From the NCBI RefSeq assembly GCF_958298935.1, contig NC_084940.1, forward strand, positions 18,657,146-18,721,145: a stretch of 64,000 nt of DNA, read 5' to 3'. The notes beneath the pieces were generated by a model that was not told the DNA's origin, did not search any database, and saw only the letters and a list, made by a program, of their open reading frames with translations. Shown in pieces: positions 22,350 through 33,570 of the stretch. The stretch is from Phragmites australis. Lineage: Eukaryota > Streptophyta > Magnoliopsida > Poales > Poaceae. The first letter of the stretch is position 1; each line of letters opens with the position of its first letter. The position numbers and the translations under genes were made by a program.

Positions 22350-23395
22350 ATGGAGTTTAAGGCAAGTGGTAAACAAGCCGAGGGGAGTGGCTAGGTCACA
22401 CGGACATCTTTAATGTCATCTTTCATGCTCACGCACCTAGCCAATGTGGTGGCTAATGGTACTAGAATATCATTAAACTTCAAGGAAGTTTATCTCAACT
22501 CTTGTGCTAAGATTTTGAATGATCATTTGAAGGTTAGGCTGAGTGGAGACCAGATTGAAAACTATGTTAGAATATGGAAGAGGAAGCATATAAAGATAAA
22601 CAAACTTAGGAAGTTGAGTGTTGCCTCATTACTAAGTGCTACAAGATCTAGTGCACTGGAACTCGTGGTTTTGTACCCGAATCCTTTAGTATGGAACATT
22701 GAGCAATTGCAAGAATGGGGTTCATTGATATTCCTGGTATAGTAGATGCTATCACACATACCCTTTGGGACGAAGACAATTTCATTATTTCACTTAATCA
22801 TGAACATTACATAGGGCATATTAAGGTATTCTTGCAGCAACTATTATTATTTATAATATATTTTTTCTATCATGTGTTTGTTTAATAATTGATTTTTAAT
22901 TGATAGGATCACAAAGCTGATGCTAAATATTTAAACAAACATATTGAACAATACTGTGAAATGGTTTCTATCTTTGATGCTAGTGTGGCTATGAGGAAGT
23001 ATGCAAAGGGATCAAGTGAGCCTCTAGCTACCGAAGTGACTTAAAATGAAGGTGAAGAGGAGTATGTGAGTGATGCTGCCACTGCTAATGATAATGGGCA
23101 ACATCTTTGGCCACCGTATACAAGAGAGCCAAGACAACCAAAAGTGAAGGCTTGCGATCCTATTGGTGAAAGGCTTGCGATTGCTATAGAGAAGGTCAGT
23201 ACCCCGAACAAGGATGTGCCCAAAGATTTTGACAATTTGAACAACCTTCTGTGTTTTAATGAGGCACACACATCTTTTTACTATGCTCATTTGGTTGAGA
23301 ATCCTCATATTGGTAGAGCTTTCAACTCGCTGCCATTTGCTCACAAGTTAAACTGGATTGTTAGGTTCATTAGTGAGAAGTTTTCTAGATGTTAA
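22350..23395 (+). pseudogene. PIF/Harbinger ORF1-like protein with Myb/SANT-like domain, nearly intact
   Basis: An ATG at 22350 opens a frame with one amber at 22392-22394, then a Myb/SANT-like (PF12776-type) region: MSSFMLTHLANVVANGTR, FKEVYLNSCAKILNDHL, SGDQIENYVRIWKRKH. A frame break occurs near 22650-22745. The frame resumes as LWDEDNFIISLNHEHYIGHIK and ends at a good donor (GT at 22826). After a 81-bp intron the next exon starts at 22907 (DHKADAKYLNKHIEQYCEMV, KYAKGSSEPLATEV), meets a TAA at 23041 region, then stays open to 23395. This protein is thought to bind DNA and assist the transposase in Pong/PIF systems. Confidence 0.78.
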
Positions 23396-23882
23396 AAATC
23401 ATTTGATGATGGCTTGTATGCCTACTTACATCCATGAGGATCGGAAACACTTCTTTTGCTTGTACCCTATGAAACAATGCACTATGGGTTAGTATGTGAC
23501 TTGCTAATTATGTGTGCAAGGCCTAGACTTGCTAATTATGTGACTATATATTTGCTATTATGTGTGTAAGGAACAGATTTGCTAAATATGTATGGATTTG
23601 CTATTATGTGTCTATAGAAATTTACAATTTTTTGTTTCAGCTCAACAACGGGAAAACTCAACAATTTTGGAAAGAAATCGTCATATCCAATTTATCTATC
23701 TATATCCTTTTATCCAAACAAGAAATTGGCTCATTCCATCCAATACTTATCCCACCAACCAAAAAAAAAATTGTCTCATCCAACTCATCTAGCCAAACAA
23801 GGAACTTGGATCATCCTATCCCAAAAAAATATGAATGGTCATAACCCATTCAACCTTACCCTCAAACCAAACGCACCTCAAG

Positions 23883-24092
23883 TTATCCAGGTGTTGTATG
23901 GAGACAACAAGCATTAATCACAGTAGGTGTAATCAACACTCATAGAACAATTCCTAACACATCTCGTTATTGGAATGAAAGTGTAACATCGTTTCTACAC
24001 CAAGCTGAATCTCCTACATCTCTGTAGCACTCACACATCAAGAGATTGGCTTAATACAAAACATGATGACGACTAGAAATAAATGCAATAAA
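23883..24092. other. Intergenic sequence, nothing recognised
   Basis: A short AT-rich spacer between the PIF element and the small CACTA element. Confidence 0.5.
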
Positions 24093-24796
24093 CACTACTA
24101 CAATAAACTAAATCACTATCTGTTCATAACTAGGATCACTACTGGTTATTAAATCAATAATTCACAATGAATAGTAATAATCTATTAGTTGTGAAGCAAA
24201 AAGTGATAATATATCAATGTCGATTCATGTCATGAACCAGCAGTGATAGTTGATTCCAAATTAAGTTTTCTTAGGCTCAAAAAACCAAAAGAAAAAATTT
24301 CACCAGACTACCCCCACACGGTTGCGTGTCGCAAGTCGTATGATTTTTCGTGAGAAATACACGAGCATGCGGTTCATGGGACTCAAACCCATGACCTCTC
24401 ACTCCGCGCGAAACCTTCTTACCATCTCACATATCACTTAATGTTGAAAATAATAGGCAACTTTATCCTTTTGACCTGTGTTGTCCGAAACATTTTATGT
24501 TATCTCATTAAACACTACATTTTTCATATAAAACATGTATCCATCCGACTCTGTATGAAAAAGTTATAAATTTATGAAGATAAATTGCAAATTTGGAACC
24601 TTCTTTATCACTATCAGTTCATGACATGAAACGACAGTGATACTCCCTCTATTATCACTGTCGTTTTATACCATGAACTGACAATGATACTTGATTACTA
24701 TTGTCGATTGTTTTTGAATGGGATATCATTGTTAGCTCATGTCATCAATGAACCGATAGTGATAGCACAGTGCGGATTGGTGTTTATGTAGAAGTG
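24093..24796. mobile_element. Non-autonomous CACTA element (704 bp)
   Basis: It begins CACTACTACAATAAAC and, on the other strand, begins CACTTCTACATAAACA. The ends match over most of 16 bp, and AAA flanks both sides (24090-24092, 24797-24799), as expected for the 3-bp duplication of CACTA elements. The interior has no coding potential. It carries several copies of a TATCACTGTC / GACAGTGATA palindrome with CATGAACTGA, a subterminal array. Confidence 0.82.
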
Positions 24797-25290
24797 AAAT
24801 GAAGTACATCCCTTTGATTATCGATGATAAATTGAAGTACATCCCTTTGATTACCGATGATCCAATGTATCAAGCGATGAATCCAATGTTCATACAATGC
24901 AAGATCAAAGAATGAAATCAGATACAAAGTATGTTAATCTCTTGATTTGGACTAAACTCAAGTAATGATCCCTTAGAGACACTTTAATGGCTTGTGGATG
25001 TGGAGGCGTTGAAGTCTTAGGGGTATTTGGCACAGTTTCAGATTCGAGATTCATGCTGGATCTAGAATTTGTATAATAAAATGAAGTGGTTTAAATATTT
25101 ATTTTTATCCAAAATAAAAATCAAATAACTTAACCTAAATATCTTAAAATTAAATATAATCAGCTCAAAAAATCTAAAATTAGATCCATACCAAACAAAA
25201 CCCTCGGTGGCTTGGACTCGAACAAATTATACCACAATAACCCTAGCCAACCGAGTGAATCTAGTCACTACCAGGTAGGACCCACGTCTG
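24797..25290. other. Upstream region of the FRIGIDA-like gene
   Basis: An AT-rich stretch (24800-25200) gives way to a GC- and C-rich segment from about 25320. No clear TATA box was seen close to the leader. The 25345-25440 pyrimidine patch is of the type found at grass transcription starts. Confidence 0.5.
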
Positions 25291-25543
25291 TGTGGAGCAG
25301 TCCTGCAACGAACCTTCTCGACAGCCGACCCTGTCAGCCCGCCCCTCCCCTCCGTTCCCGTCCCCGCCGCCCCCCCCCCTCCCTGCCCCCCAAGGCAGCC
25401 TCCTAGTGTTTCCTTTCCCCTCCCCTCCCCTCCTCCTGCGACCACCACCGGCCACCCCCTCGATCTCCTCCCCCAGGCAAGCGAACGCGGGGGCGGGGGC
25501 GAGCAGCGGCGGCCAGCTCCTCCAACACCTGCCCGCTTCGGCC

Positions 25544-25916
25544 GTGAGTAAGTAGCCGATTTCCTCCTCTCAGCCCCAGATCCAGCCATCTGGCGTACCG
25601 GATTATCCCTTTGGTTCTTGGTGGTTGGAAGGTTAGTGGTGGGGTAGCTAATGCTTCATTGGTTTGTCCGTCGCGGCAACCATGCACCTCAGAGGGGATA
25701 CTGGCTCCATTTCCATCGGCTCTTTTTTCATACATCTGTAGTAAGCTAGGAACGCGATAGATGCCTGCCTTTGGTGTCTTGCTGTTGCAAATTCATTTAG
25801 ATAACCGACTTAATTGAAGGAAAAACAGAGATTGTAAGCTTTTGGCTGCCTTTGTTTCGATTAACATTCTGTTTTGATGATGGTTCTGAGAATTTACATT
25901 GCCGTCTTCTTTGTAG
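25544..25916 (+). other. Probable 5' UTR intron of the FRIGIDA-like gene (373 bp)
   Basis: A strong donor GTGAGTAAG at 25544 follows the C-rich leader and an acceptor TTCTTTGTAG ends at 25916, 12 bases before the start codon. No ATG was found in the leader upstream of the donor. Leader introns of this size are common in grass housekeeping-type genes. The transcription start is not determined. Confidence 0.7.
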
Positions 25917-25928
25917 AAGCTGTCGCCA

Positions 25929-28900
25929 ATGTCTGAAATGGAGTCCGTGGCAGCTCTCATGGAGTCGACAAGCTCTAAGATACAACAGCTTCAGAGGGCG
26001 TTTGCTGAGCTTGAGAGCCAGAGTGTTGTTTCCATGAACTTGAAGTGGAAGCAACTTGAGGACCATTTCCATGGGCTTGAGCAGTCACTCAAGAAAAAGT
26101 TTGACGAACTGAAACAGCAGGAAAAGGAGTTCGAGGAAACGATTGCAAAATCGGAGGAGATGCTGCAGCAAAGGGAGGTAGCTGTTGTGGCTAAGGAACT
26201 GACTTCCCTGGAAAGGTTGCAGGAAAAGAGAGATGCTGCATTAGCTATGATCTTTGGCAAGTCCAAGCTGTCCTTGCCTGTTCCTGCCATCAACCCAATG
26301 AACAAGGCGCTGGATAATCTTGGTGTGAGGTTGCCTACACTTGCTCCTGAAGAGAGCGTGCGCCTGCAAGTTGACAATGCTGCAGTGAAGCCTCGTTCTG
26401 AACTTGTTGTGCTCTGTGAGGAAATGGATGTTAAGGGCCTTCATAAGTTCATATCAGACAACAGAAAGAACTTAACAGCCATCCGTGAGGAAATTCCAAG
26501 TGCACTCAAGAGAACATCTCATCCATATGACTTGGTTCTGGATTCCTTGGAAGACTTTTATTCTGGAGATAATCTAGTATTGGATGGCAAAAAGGATGGA
26601 GACCTTCTGGGTGTAAGAAGGACGTGCCTGATGTTGATGGAGTCACTTGGACAGCTGCAAACTGATGATGTAGCTGGTTTCTCTTCGGTGGAGCTCATGC
26701 TTACAACTAATATCAAAGAACAAGCAAAAAAGATTGCGTTAGAGTGGAAGTCAAAATTGGATAGTCTTGACATTGATGCCAGTAATGGAAACTGTCTTGA
26801 AGCTCATGCATTTCTTCAACTCCTGGCTACCTTTGGTATTTCTGCTGAATATAATGAAGATGACCTGTGCAAACTACTTCCTTATGTTAGTCGTCGTCGT
26901 CAAACACCTGAACTTTGTCGATTGCTTGGGTTGTCACAGAAGATGCCAGGTCAGTGCTGTAATGCACTAATGATACATCTATCTCAAACTATATTGAATA
27001 TCTTCTAAAGATTTACCAACAGTAAAGGAACAAACCAACAAACCCTAAAGAATCACCTCACTTCCTCTCACTTCTGCCTCTCCCAGACTTCTCTCACCCA
27101 TGCTAATCTCCTCAGCCGCTGCCACATGGTCCTCCTGGTCCTCTCCCGTCCCATCCTAAAGTGCTGCATCACTGCCACCATCCTGATGCCTAGGCAACGC
27201 CTTAAGAACCTTGCATCTGTTAGATATATATATATATATATATTGAAGCATCCAAAATGACTTTTGCTATTATGAGGCATGCACATAAGCTACATATTTA
27301 CCCATTGTCTGTTCTTTTTCTTGCAATAAATGCCTATTGCTTGTATTGTAAAGCGTCCCACGATATTGCCTAACGTGGTCACAGGACCATAACTAATCAA
27401 ATGTTATTATGTTTACTTATTCTTCAAGAACTACTAACTGTTTAAACTACTTATGCTCCGAATTTTTATGAGCCTAAGGTGTTTGAATCTTGTGCATGAC
27501 TATGTGGTATCAGTTCATTATGCTATACAAGTTTTGTTTCGCTGAATTCCAAAGCAAAGCATCTTCTCTTAACAAAAGTTAAGTTCTTAAGTCATAATTC
27601 TTCTGTATCATATGTACTGAAATATAGGAAACTGAGCTTTATTCGAATCATCTTTCATTGATTTTACCATCCGGCTTGATTACTTGTTCTTGATATTCTT
27701 GTTAAGATTGTGTAGCAGTTCCCATTTATGGTTTCATGTACTTGAGTGGGATTTTCTGTATAGATATTTTCTAAAAACAGGAGACCTTCATAGTATGATA
27801 GGACAAGCCTATACTGCAGATATGTTGCTGCTCTTATATCTGCCTCTGTTACAAGTCTAACAACTGTTTTCATCAATATTTCTCGTGTTATTATTTAAAT
27901 TTTCCTTCTCTCTGCTGCCATTTTTATTTATCCTTTCCCCTAGATTTTACATTAGTATCTGTTCTTTTTTACTTATTGAGGATTTTCTCTTTTGATAAAA
28001 AGATATTTAGTAATGAAATTTCGTGAGGTCAGGTGTCATTAGAGTTCTGGTGGATAGTGGAAGACCTATTGATGCAATAAATCTGGCTTATGCATTTGGG
28101 CTCACTGAACAATTTGAACCGGTGCAATTGCTGAAAGCATATCTGAGGGATGTTAGGAAAGTGTCACATGCCAAGAATGTGAAAATGTCTCCTGGAGTGC
28201 AGGTACATTTTATTTATCTCATTATCAAATTTTGTAAGGTTTTGTGCAGTAGAAATATATCTGCCCCTGTACTATCTTAACCAATGAGAAGTATTGAAGT
28301 AGGTTCTTGTGAAAATCTTTGTTTAGCAAGCATCTCTTCCTTTCTGGAAAGGCTAAAACATTTTAGCTGACATTGTAATGAACAAGCATATCAAAATCGT
28401 TTGCCAGCTCAGCCTTTTCTTAAGTACTTATAATACCGTGATACATTTTTCAAGAAAAAGTAGGCTTAAAATAGTTTCTTCTTTTATATTGGAATTTTTT
28501 AAAAATATTTTTTGAAGCAGGGTGCCTTTGTTCCCTCCGTTATTTGTCCTATGGTGAAACTAAGCTACATGCACTCTTAGCATGATTTAAATCTCTAATT
28601 TCTATGGTTATCAATGCGGTATGGTGGGGCGAGGCGATGGAGCACCGCCTGGACGAGCAGATACCAACTATGGTGACACCATATTGGTCAAGATTCAGCA
28701 ACGAGCATAGGGTATAATGAACAACATAAAGTAGCAAACACAAAATAAAGGGAAAAAGATGGACTGCTCTCAAGTCTCAAATCCCAAAATGAGGATTCAA
28801 AAATTCGTTTGTACCCCAAAATGCGAAGGTCACCGAATTCCCGATATTCATGTCCGAATTCACTTGGTCAAACTGGTTTGACCACGGCAAAAACCGATCA

Positions 28901-31094
28901 AATTGGGTTTTGAGAAACCGAACGATTTCACCGATTAATCGCTTGATGTCATCGGTATTCGGCCGCATTTTCCGCATTTCGTTTGTGATCGAAAACCACT
29001 CAATTTCCTTCGAAAACTGCTCAAATTTCATCGAAAACCGTTTGGTTTTATCCAATTTCAGTGAAGTTCAAGAAAAAACATAAAATTAGCTTAACCTTGC
29101 AAAATCGATAACTAATTCATCTGAGCTTCAAATCAAGTGAAACAAATTTTGTTGATTTCCTTGTAACATGATCTACATGATAGAAGTATTTATAATCACA
29201 AAAAAGTTGAATAGTTTATGTGGGAAAAAGTATTTGCTAAACCTAGTTAAATGCATAGTTAATTCTTTGCTAATCCAAAAATCATGAAACCAATTTTGTT
29301 AGTCTTCTTACATGATCCTATGCCTTTTAAAAATACGTGAACTCGTGAAATAGTTATTGTAACATGCAGGATTGTGTAAATGTGTTGCAAATAGATTAAT
29401 TCATAACTAACCCATCACACCTCCAAAATTAGTGAAACGATTTTTATTAGTTTACTTATACTATGCTTTATGTAGGAAAAATAATGGTAGATGTGAAAAT
29501 GTTAATTACAGTGTTGTTTCTTAACATGTTCACTTTATGCTTGTGAACTTTGTAAAAATCATGGAGAAATTAATAAAACTCTAAATGAAGTGAAACTAAT
29601 TTTATAGATCCTCTTAAGGTACACCCTACACACAAAAAATATGTGTTTGCGTGTTAATATTTTCCTTAACGTGAACCCTACTAAATGAGCTGCACATTTT
29701 AAAGCACGTTTTTTTTTTCCAAACTTCCTCTCTATGAAATATGATTGAAAGGACATTATTTTTGGAAAAAAAATTCACATAAGGTCTTGGAATTGTCTCT
29801 AGTGTTTTGTGAATTTTATAATTCAAATTCGAAAACCGGTCGAATTCAGAATTCGGTGCGGACCGAATTGACCGGCTTTTGCGAATATCGACCGGTTTTC
29901 GACGAATTTTCAAATCCTGTCTCTGCCTCTTTCTCAGTCTCTCCCTCCCTCTTTCTCTTGCTTCCCTTGCCTCTGCCCTTACCTCCCTCCCTCCCCCTCC
30001 TGTCCAGCCGTGCCAGCAACAACAGCAGGTAGTGGATGTGGCAGCACCTGCCTAGGGCATGACGCTGTTACAGCATTCGCGGAAGCAAATTCTGCTCATC
30101 TCAATTAACCTCATTCAATCTGCCTCTTAGGCCAAAATAGTTAATGGCTGGCTACGACAACCTTACGGGAGCGCCTGGACGCTATTGCAACAACTTGACA
30201 ACACTCAGTTACTTTCTATGATTCGGCTTGCCTGAGAAGACTCTGCTGCATATTTTGATACACATTTGATCTTTTCAACTGCTTACTTCCAATGATTTTT
30301 AATTACTGGCATATGTAATTCCACGCTCTCGTAATTTATTCTGAAGAAGTTTGGTACTGAGCTTGATGTCATCACAAAGGTGGCAAAATACTGAACTCCC
30401 ATTTGCTGGACTTTAGAAGCCTAAGTTGGGTTGCAAAGAAGTAGAATACTAGACTGCTGAGTCCTAGCCTAGCTTTCTAGCAACAGATAGCTAGTGTCTT
30501 GCTCTCTTGCATTTCTTTTGTCCTGTACAAGAAATGACTTTTATCTAAATCAACTGTGTTACTTTTTTCTCTTATCTTTTCTGTGTGATTTTGTGCACGC
30601 ACGCATATGAATGTCTATTTGCATCTATGTAGCACATATAATATGTAGTATGTGATCTTAATGACCACTCATATTTTCAGAATGAGATGAATGAACGTGA
30701 GTTATCCGCACTGAAAGCTGTCATCAAGTGTGTCGAGGAACACAAGCTTGAGGAGCAATACCCTGTGGATCCACTTCAGAAAAGGGTTTTGCAGCTTGAG
30801 AAAGCAAAGGCAGACAAGAGGAGGGCTGTTGAAGCAGCAAAGCCACAGTCCAAGAGGCCTCGTGCCAACGGATCGGTCTTTGCACCACGTGTCACCAGCT
30901 TTGCTGACAAGAGCTTCTACCCAGCAACCGCAGAGAGGCATCCCTCCTACCCTTACGAGAGGCAGTTTGTGTATGGTGCTGAGGCCCATCATCCTCCAAT
31001 TATGAGCTCAGCACCATACACGATCCAACCTGCCCATGCACCTTACTATGGTAATGCCTATCCAGTTCAGTACCAGGTTCCGTATATCCACTAA
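25929..31094 (+). CDS. FRL: FRIGIDA-like protein, three coding exons, apparently intact
   Basis: Exons: 25929-26949, 28033-28202 and 30681-31094, with GT...AG introns in phases 1 and 0. The joined CDS is 1605 nt, 534 residues, with no internal stop. The protein has a long coiled coil (about residues 15-105), then the Frigida domain (about 150-400; e.g. ELVVLCEEMDVKGLHKFI, and IRVLVDSGRPIDAINLAYAFGL across exon 2). The C-terminus is basic, with SKRPRA near 454-459 as a possible nuclear signal, then a Tyr/Pro-rich tail ending YQVPYIH. In Arabidopsis, FRIGIDA and FRL proteins act in a nuclear complex that raises expression of the floral repressor FLC; the role in grasses is less clear. Length and motifs look like cereal proteins labelled FRIGIDA-like 3. 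The start was taken at the first ATG after the leader intron; a second in-frame ATG lies 9 bp on. Confidence 0.93.
26950..28032 (+). other. Intron 1 of the FRIGIDA-like gene
   Basis: 1083 bp from GTCAGT to a GAGGTCAG acceptor. It holds a perfect (TA)n run near 27223-27243. Nothing else was recognised. The acceptor is preceded by a rather weak pyrimidine tract, but it joins the Frigida domain in frame. Confidence 0.85.
28203..30680 (+). other. Intron 2 of the FRIGIDA-like gene, enlarged
   Basis: 2478 bp from GTACAT to ATTTTCAG. About 1.1 kb of it (28791-29920) lies between inverted copies of a GGATTCAAAAATTCGT-type sequence and looks like an inserted element. Flanking parts are AT-rich with no coding motif. 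Confidence 0.8.
28791..29920. mobile_element. Possible TIR element in intron 2
   Basis: The left edge GGATTCAAAAATTCGT and the right edge ACGAATTTTCAAATCC are inverted over 16 bp with two mismatches. Both edges are followed inward by sequences rich in CCGAATT and ACCGGT words. No transposase frame and no clear target duplication were seen, so the class is unknown. Confidence 0.45.
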
Positions 31095-32158
31095 TGGGGA
31101 GAGCCTGGTGCAGGTGTTCTTTCCTAACTATGTAGCTCTTAACCTGCTGCTCTTTGTTGTAGTCCTATCAGTTACTAGGTACTTTGAACTTCCATGGAAG
31201 AGAAGCAAATGAAACGCTTTCATAAAAATTCTCGTAGAATCGAGAAGGAAGTTGCCTAGATGAAAATAGTTGGACCACTCGTGTGCGCGCGCGCGCACGC
31301 CGTGAGTTGCTATTGTGAAAATCTGTTAATTTTATGTCCTCATGACGTATGACATAATTTACACCTATTGTTTAGCTATGATGAATCTTACTATGTACTT
31401 CCTTTGGCATGTCATACCTTTCACTGGGGAAATGTTTAGGAAACATTTGCATTACATGGAGAGTCGTGGGCGTTTACTGGAGTTTCAGTTGCAACTAAAA
31501 CAGCGGCTTCCATTTCTTTTTTGTGATGATGCAGGCTATTTTCATGTTATTTATTGAAACAATGTTCACTGCCAAAGGATGGTATGCAGTGTGCACATTG
31601 TTTTACTTTTGAATTTAGTCTATGCTGTCTAATCTGGGAATGGTAAAAGGCCTGGCAAAAATCACATGTGAAGTTTGTGTATATGTTTCCCGTCTGTTTA
31701 CCTCCATTGTTAGGTCGTTTAACATATCGTACCAAGCTTTTTCTTTTGCTGCAAACAATGAATTGCATACGCTTAAACTTTTATTGAAGTGCTACTTAAC
31801 ACTCTAGACTTGCAATTCAACTTGACAGTATCTTACAACTTGTAGCGCTTACTCACAATGAAGAGTTGATGTGAAACTGCGGTAGAATGGTTCATAGATG
31901 TACAATTATTCATCGTGGAGCCCCTACACTCAAAAAGGAATTTGGAAGTTGTGGGTTTCTGGTGGATGGTATGTGGCAGCATGACAGTTTCCGACCTAAA
32001 TAGGTCAACTGCTGCGCAACGATTGAATGTGTAGCTGCACGTAGTCACTTGTAACTACTACTGAAACGGTGTTGCTGTAGAACAATCGGTTGCTTTTGTA
32101 TGAAGAGAACCGTTGGATTTTTAACCTTAGGATTTGCTTAGACAGGTGTGTTCCACCG
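31095..32158 (+). other. 3' UTR and downstream flank of the FRIGIDA-like gene
   Basis: The stop codon is followed by ordinary AT-rich sequence. A (CG)n/(GC)n run lies at about 31284-31300. No canonical AATAAA signal stands out, so the 3' end is not placed. Confidence 0.5.
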
Positions 32159-32164
32159 TCTCCA

Positions 32165-33111
32165 GGCATGTTTGGAACACATAAGTGGAAATCTATAGGA
32201 ATCCAAAACAGAGGAAAGAGAAAAATGTGCTGTTTGGATCGTTGGGAAGCTTTGAATCTTCATAATCTCCAAAAGAAACCATTGCATTCTCATATTTCCA
32301 TTTTAAACAGTGAGTGTGCTTGCTAAACTTGTTTGAGCAACCACCCTACTCATAATGCATTACTAGAAATGAGATTTTTTCACAGCTTGCTGGATTCTTT
32401 AAAGATTTCTGCTTTTAGCACATCTTTCTTAGTGTTGTGATGTACTTCGAATCTTCCATTTTCTTCTCTCAGTGTCCGAGAATCGATATATCTGTTCCCT
32501 TTGAGCATCAATTACCACTCTTTGAGGTGCCTAGCATGGTCAAAAACTACATATAGTAGTTCAAGAAATAACAAAGAAAATAGGACGAATCCTGCAATGG
32601 GAAAATTTTGCAAGGAGTACTTTACCAGCCTTGCACACTAACGATCTGGCAAAGAAATATTGAGAGAAAAAAAAAAGGGGGAAACCCATCCAACAAATCT
32701 GAACTATGATGCATACTACTAACAGCAACCTAATATAAAAAATAGGATCATATTGACAAGGGTGGAAATAATCCATTTTGACGGAGGGGGAGGAGGATTT
32801 CGTAGAGCAGAGATCATCCATTGCTGCTGATTTGCCCCTCGAGTTGTTCGCGCTAGATTTCTGTGGTTCCATGGCGGGAGGGTGGAGAGAGGAACGGGAT
32901 TGAGCAGCCGTACGAAGCGAGGAACGAGCGAGAGAGAAAGATTCTTTCTTTGAGTCCAAGTGGATGTTTATTTTCCCGTGAAATGCACATGGCCCCGACA
33001 CTTTCCTCCGGAACGGAAATCAGCTTTCGTTCCAAACGCACCCATTCTTTTCCTTTCCAGAGGAACGGGAAACTCTAGAGTTCCTGCAGAAATCCTTTGA
33101 TCCAAACAGGC
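32165..33111. mobile_element. 947-bp non-autonomous TIR element, possibly carrying a captured exon
   Basis: Left end GGCATGTTTGGAACACA and right end (minus strand) GCCTGTTTGGATCAAA are imperfect inverted repeats, and TCTCCA flanks both (32159-32164 and 33112-33117). The minus strand inside shows a pyrimidine-rich leader (about 32935-32875) and an ATG at 32872. The frame then reads MEPQKSSANNSRGKSAAMDDL, unlike ordinary transposon sequence. The superfamily is not clear, since a 6-bp duplication is not standard. Confidence 0.6.
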
Positions 33112-33117
33112 TCTCCA

Positions 33118-33570
33118 ACTCCAACAACCTGTGGGATGTTCCGGCGACATTTTTATTGTGGTCGTAGGACTAGGACTTTGGGTTCATGTTCCATTGGAGC
33201 TAGATGGAGGCCAGTGTCGTAGTGGCGCCGCCAGCCGCGGGTCCAAGGATCAAGGATGGGTGGGTGGGCGGGCTGCTCTGCTCTTTGGCAAGAATCAGGA
33301 GGCCGTAGGCGTCAAAGGTCGGATTCGATTCTGCTGCAGTAGCGACTGCATCTTCACTGTTTGTGTAATTCCAAATAAGTCTTAAAGTTCTCATGTGTGA
33401 AAAGAAGTTACAGTTCTTTTAGTCTAATTTGCTAGTGAAGGTAGAGATAGACTAACTTAAAAAGAGTTGTTTCTTTCACCCACTTAGTATGTATGGATAA
33501 GAGACTACAAGAATACACGTGTACTCACTCGCCTCATCGGGTTGTGGTTGACGCACAACATCTGTGTGAA
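33118..33570. other. Intergenic sequence, nothing recognised
   Basis: A GC-richer patch (33210-33310) is followed by AT-rich sequence up to the start of the next LTR. No conserved coding motif was seen. Confidence 0.5.

Larger units (their letters stand above)
18689..23877 (+). mobile_element. PIF/Harbinger-type DNA transposon, decayed but with both genes (5.19 kb)
   Basis: The left end reads GGTGTGTTTGTTGGAGGG and the right end, on the minus strand, GGTGCGTTTGGTTTGAGGG, an imperfect terminal inverted repeat. TCAAG flanks both ends (18684-18688 and 23878-23882). Inside are a DDE_Tnp_4/HARBI1-like transposase and a Myb/SANT-like ORF, the pair known for PIF/Pong elements. PIF elements normally make 3-bp duplications, so the 5-bp flank is odd; part of it may be chance or the true end may be offset by 2 bp. 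Confidence 0.82.

Noticed and set aside
25227..25589. Long Gly/Arg-rich minus-strand frame
   Set aside because: It is antisense to the C-rich 5' leader of the FRIGIDA-like gene and only reflects base composition.
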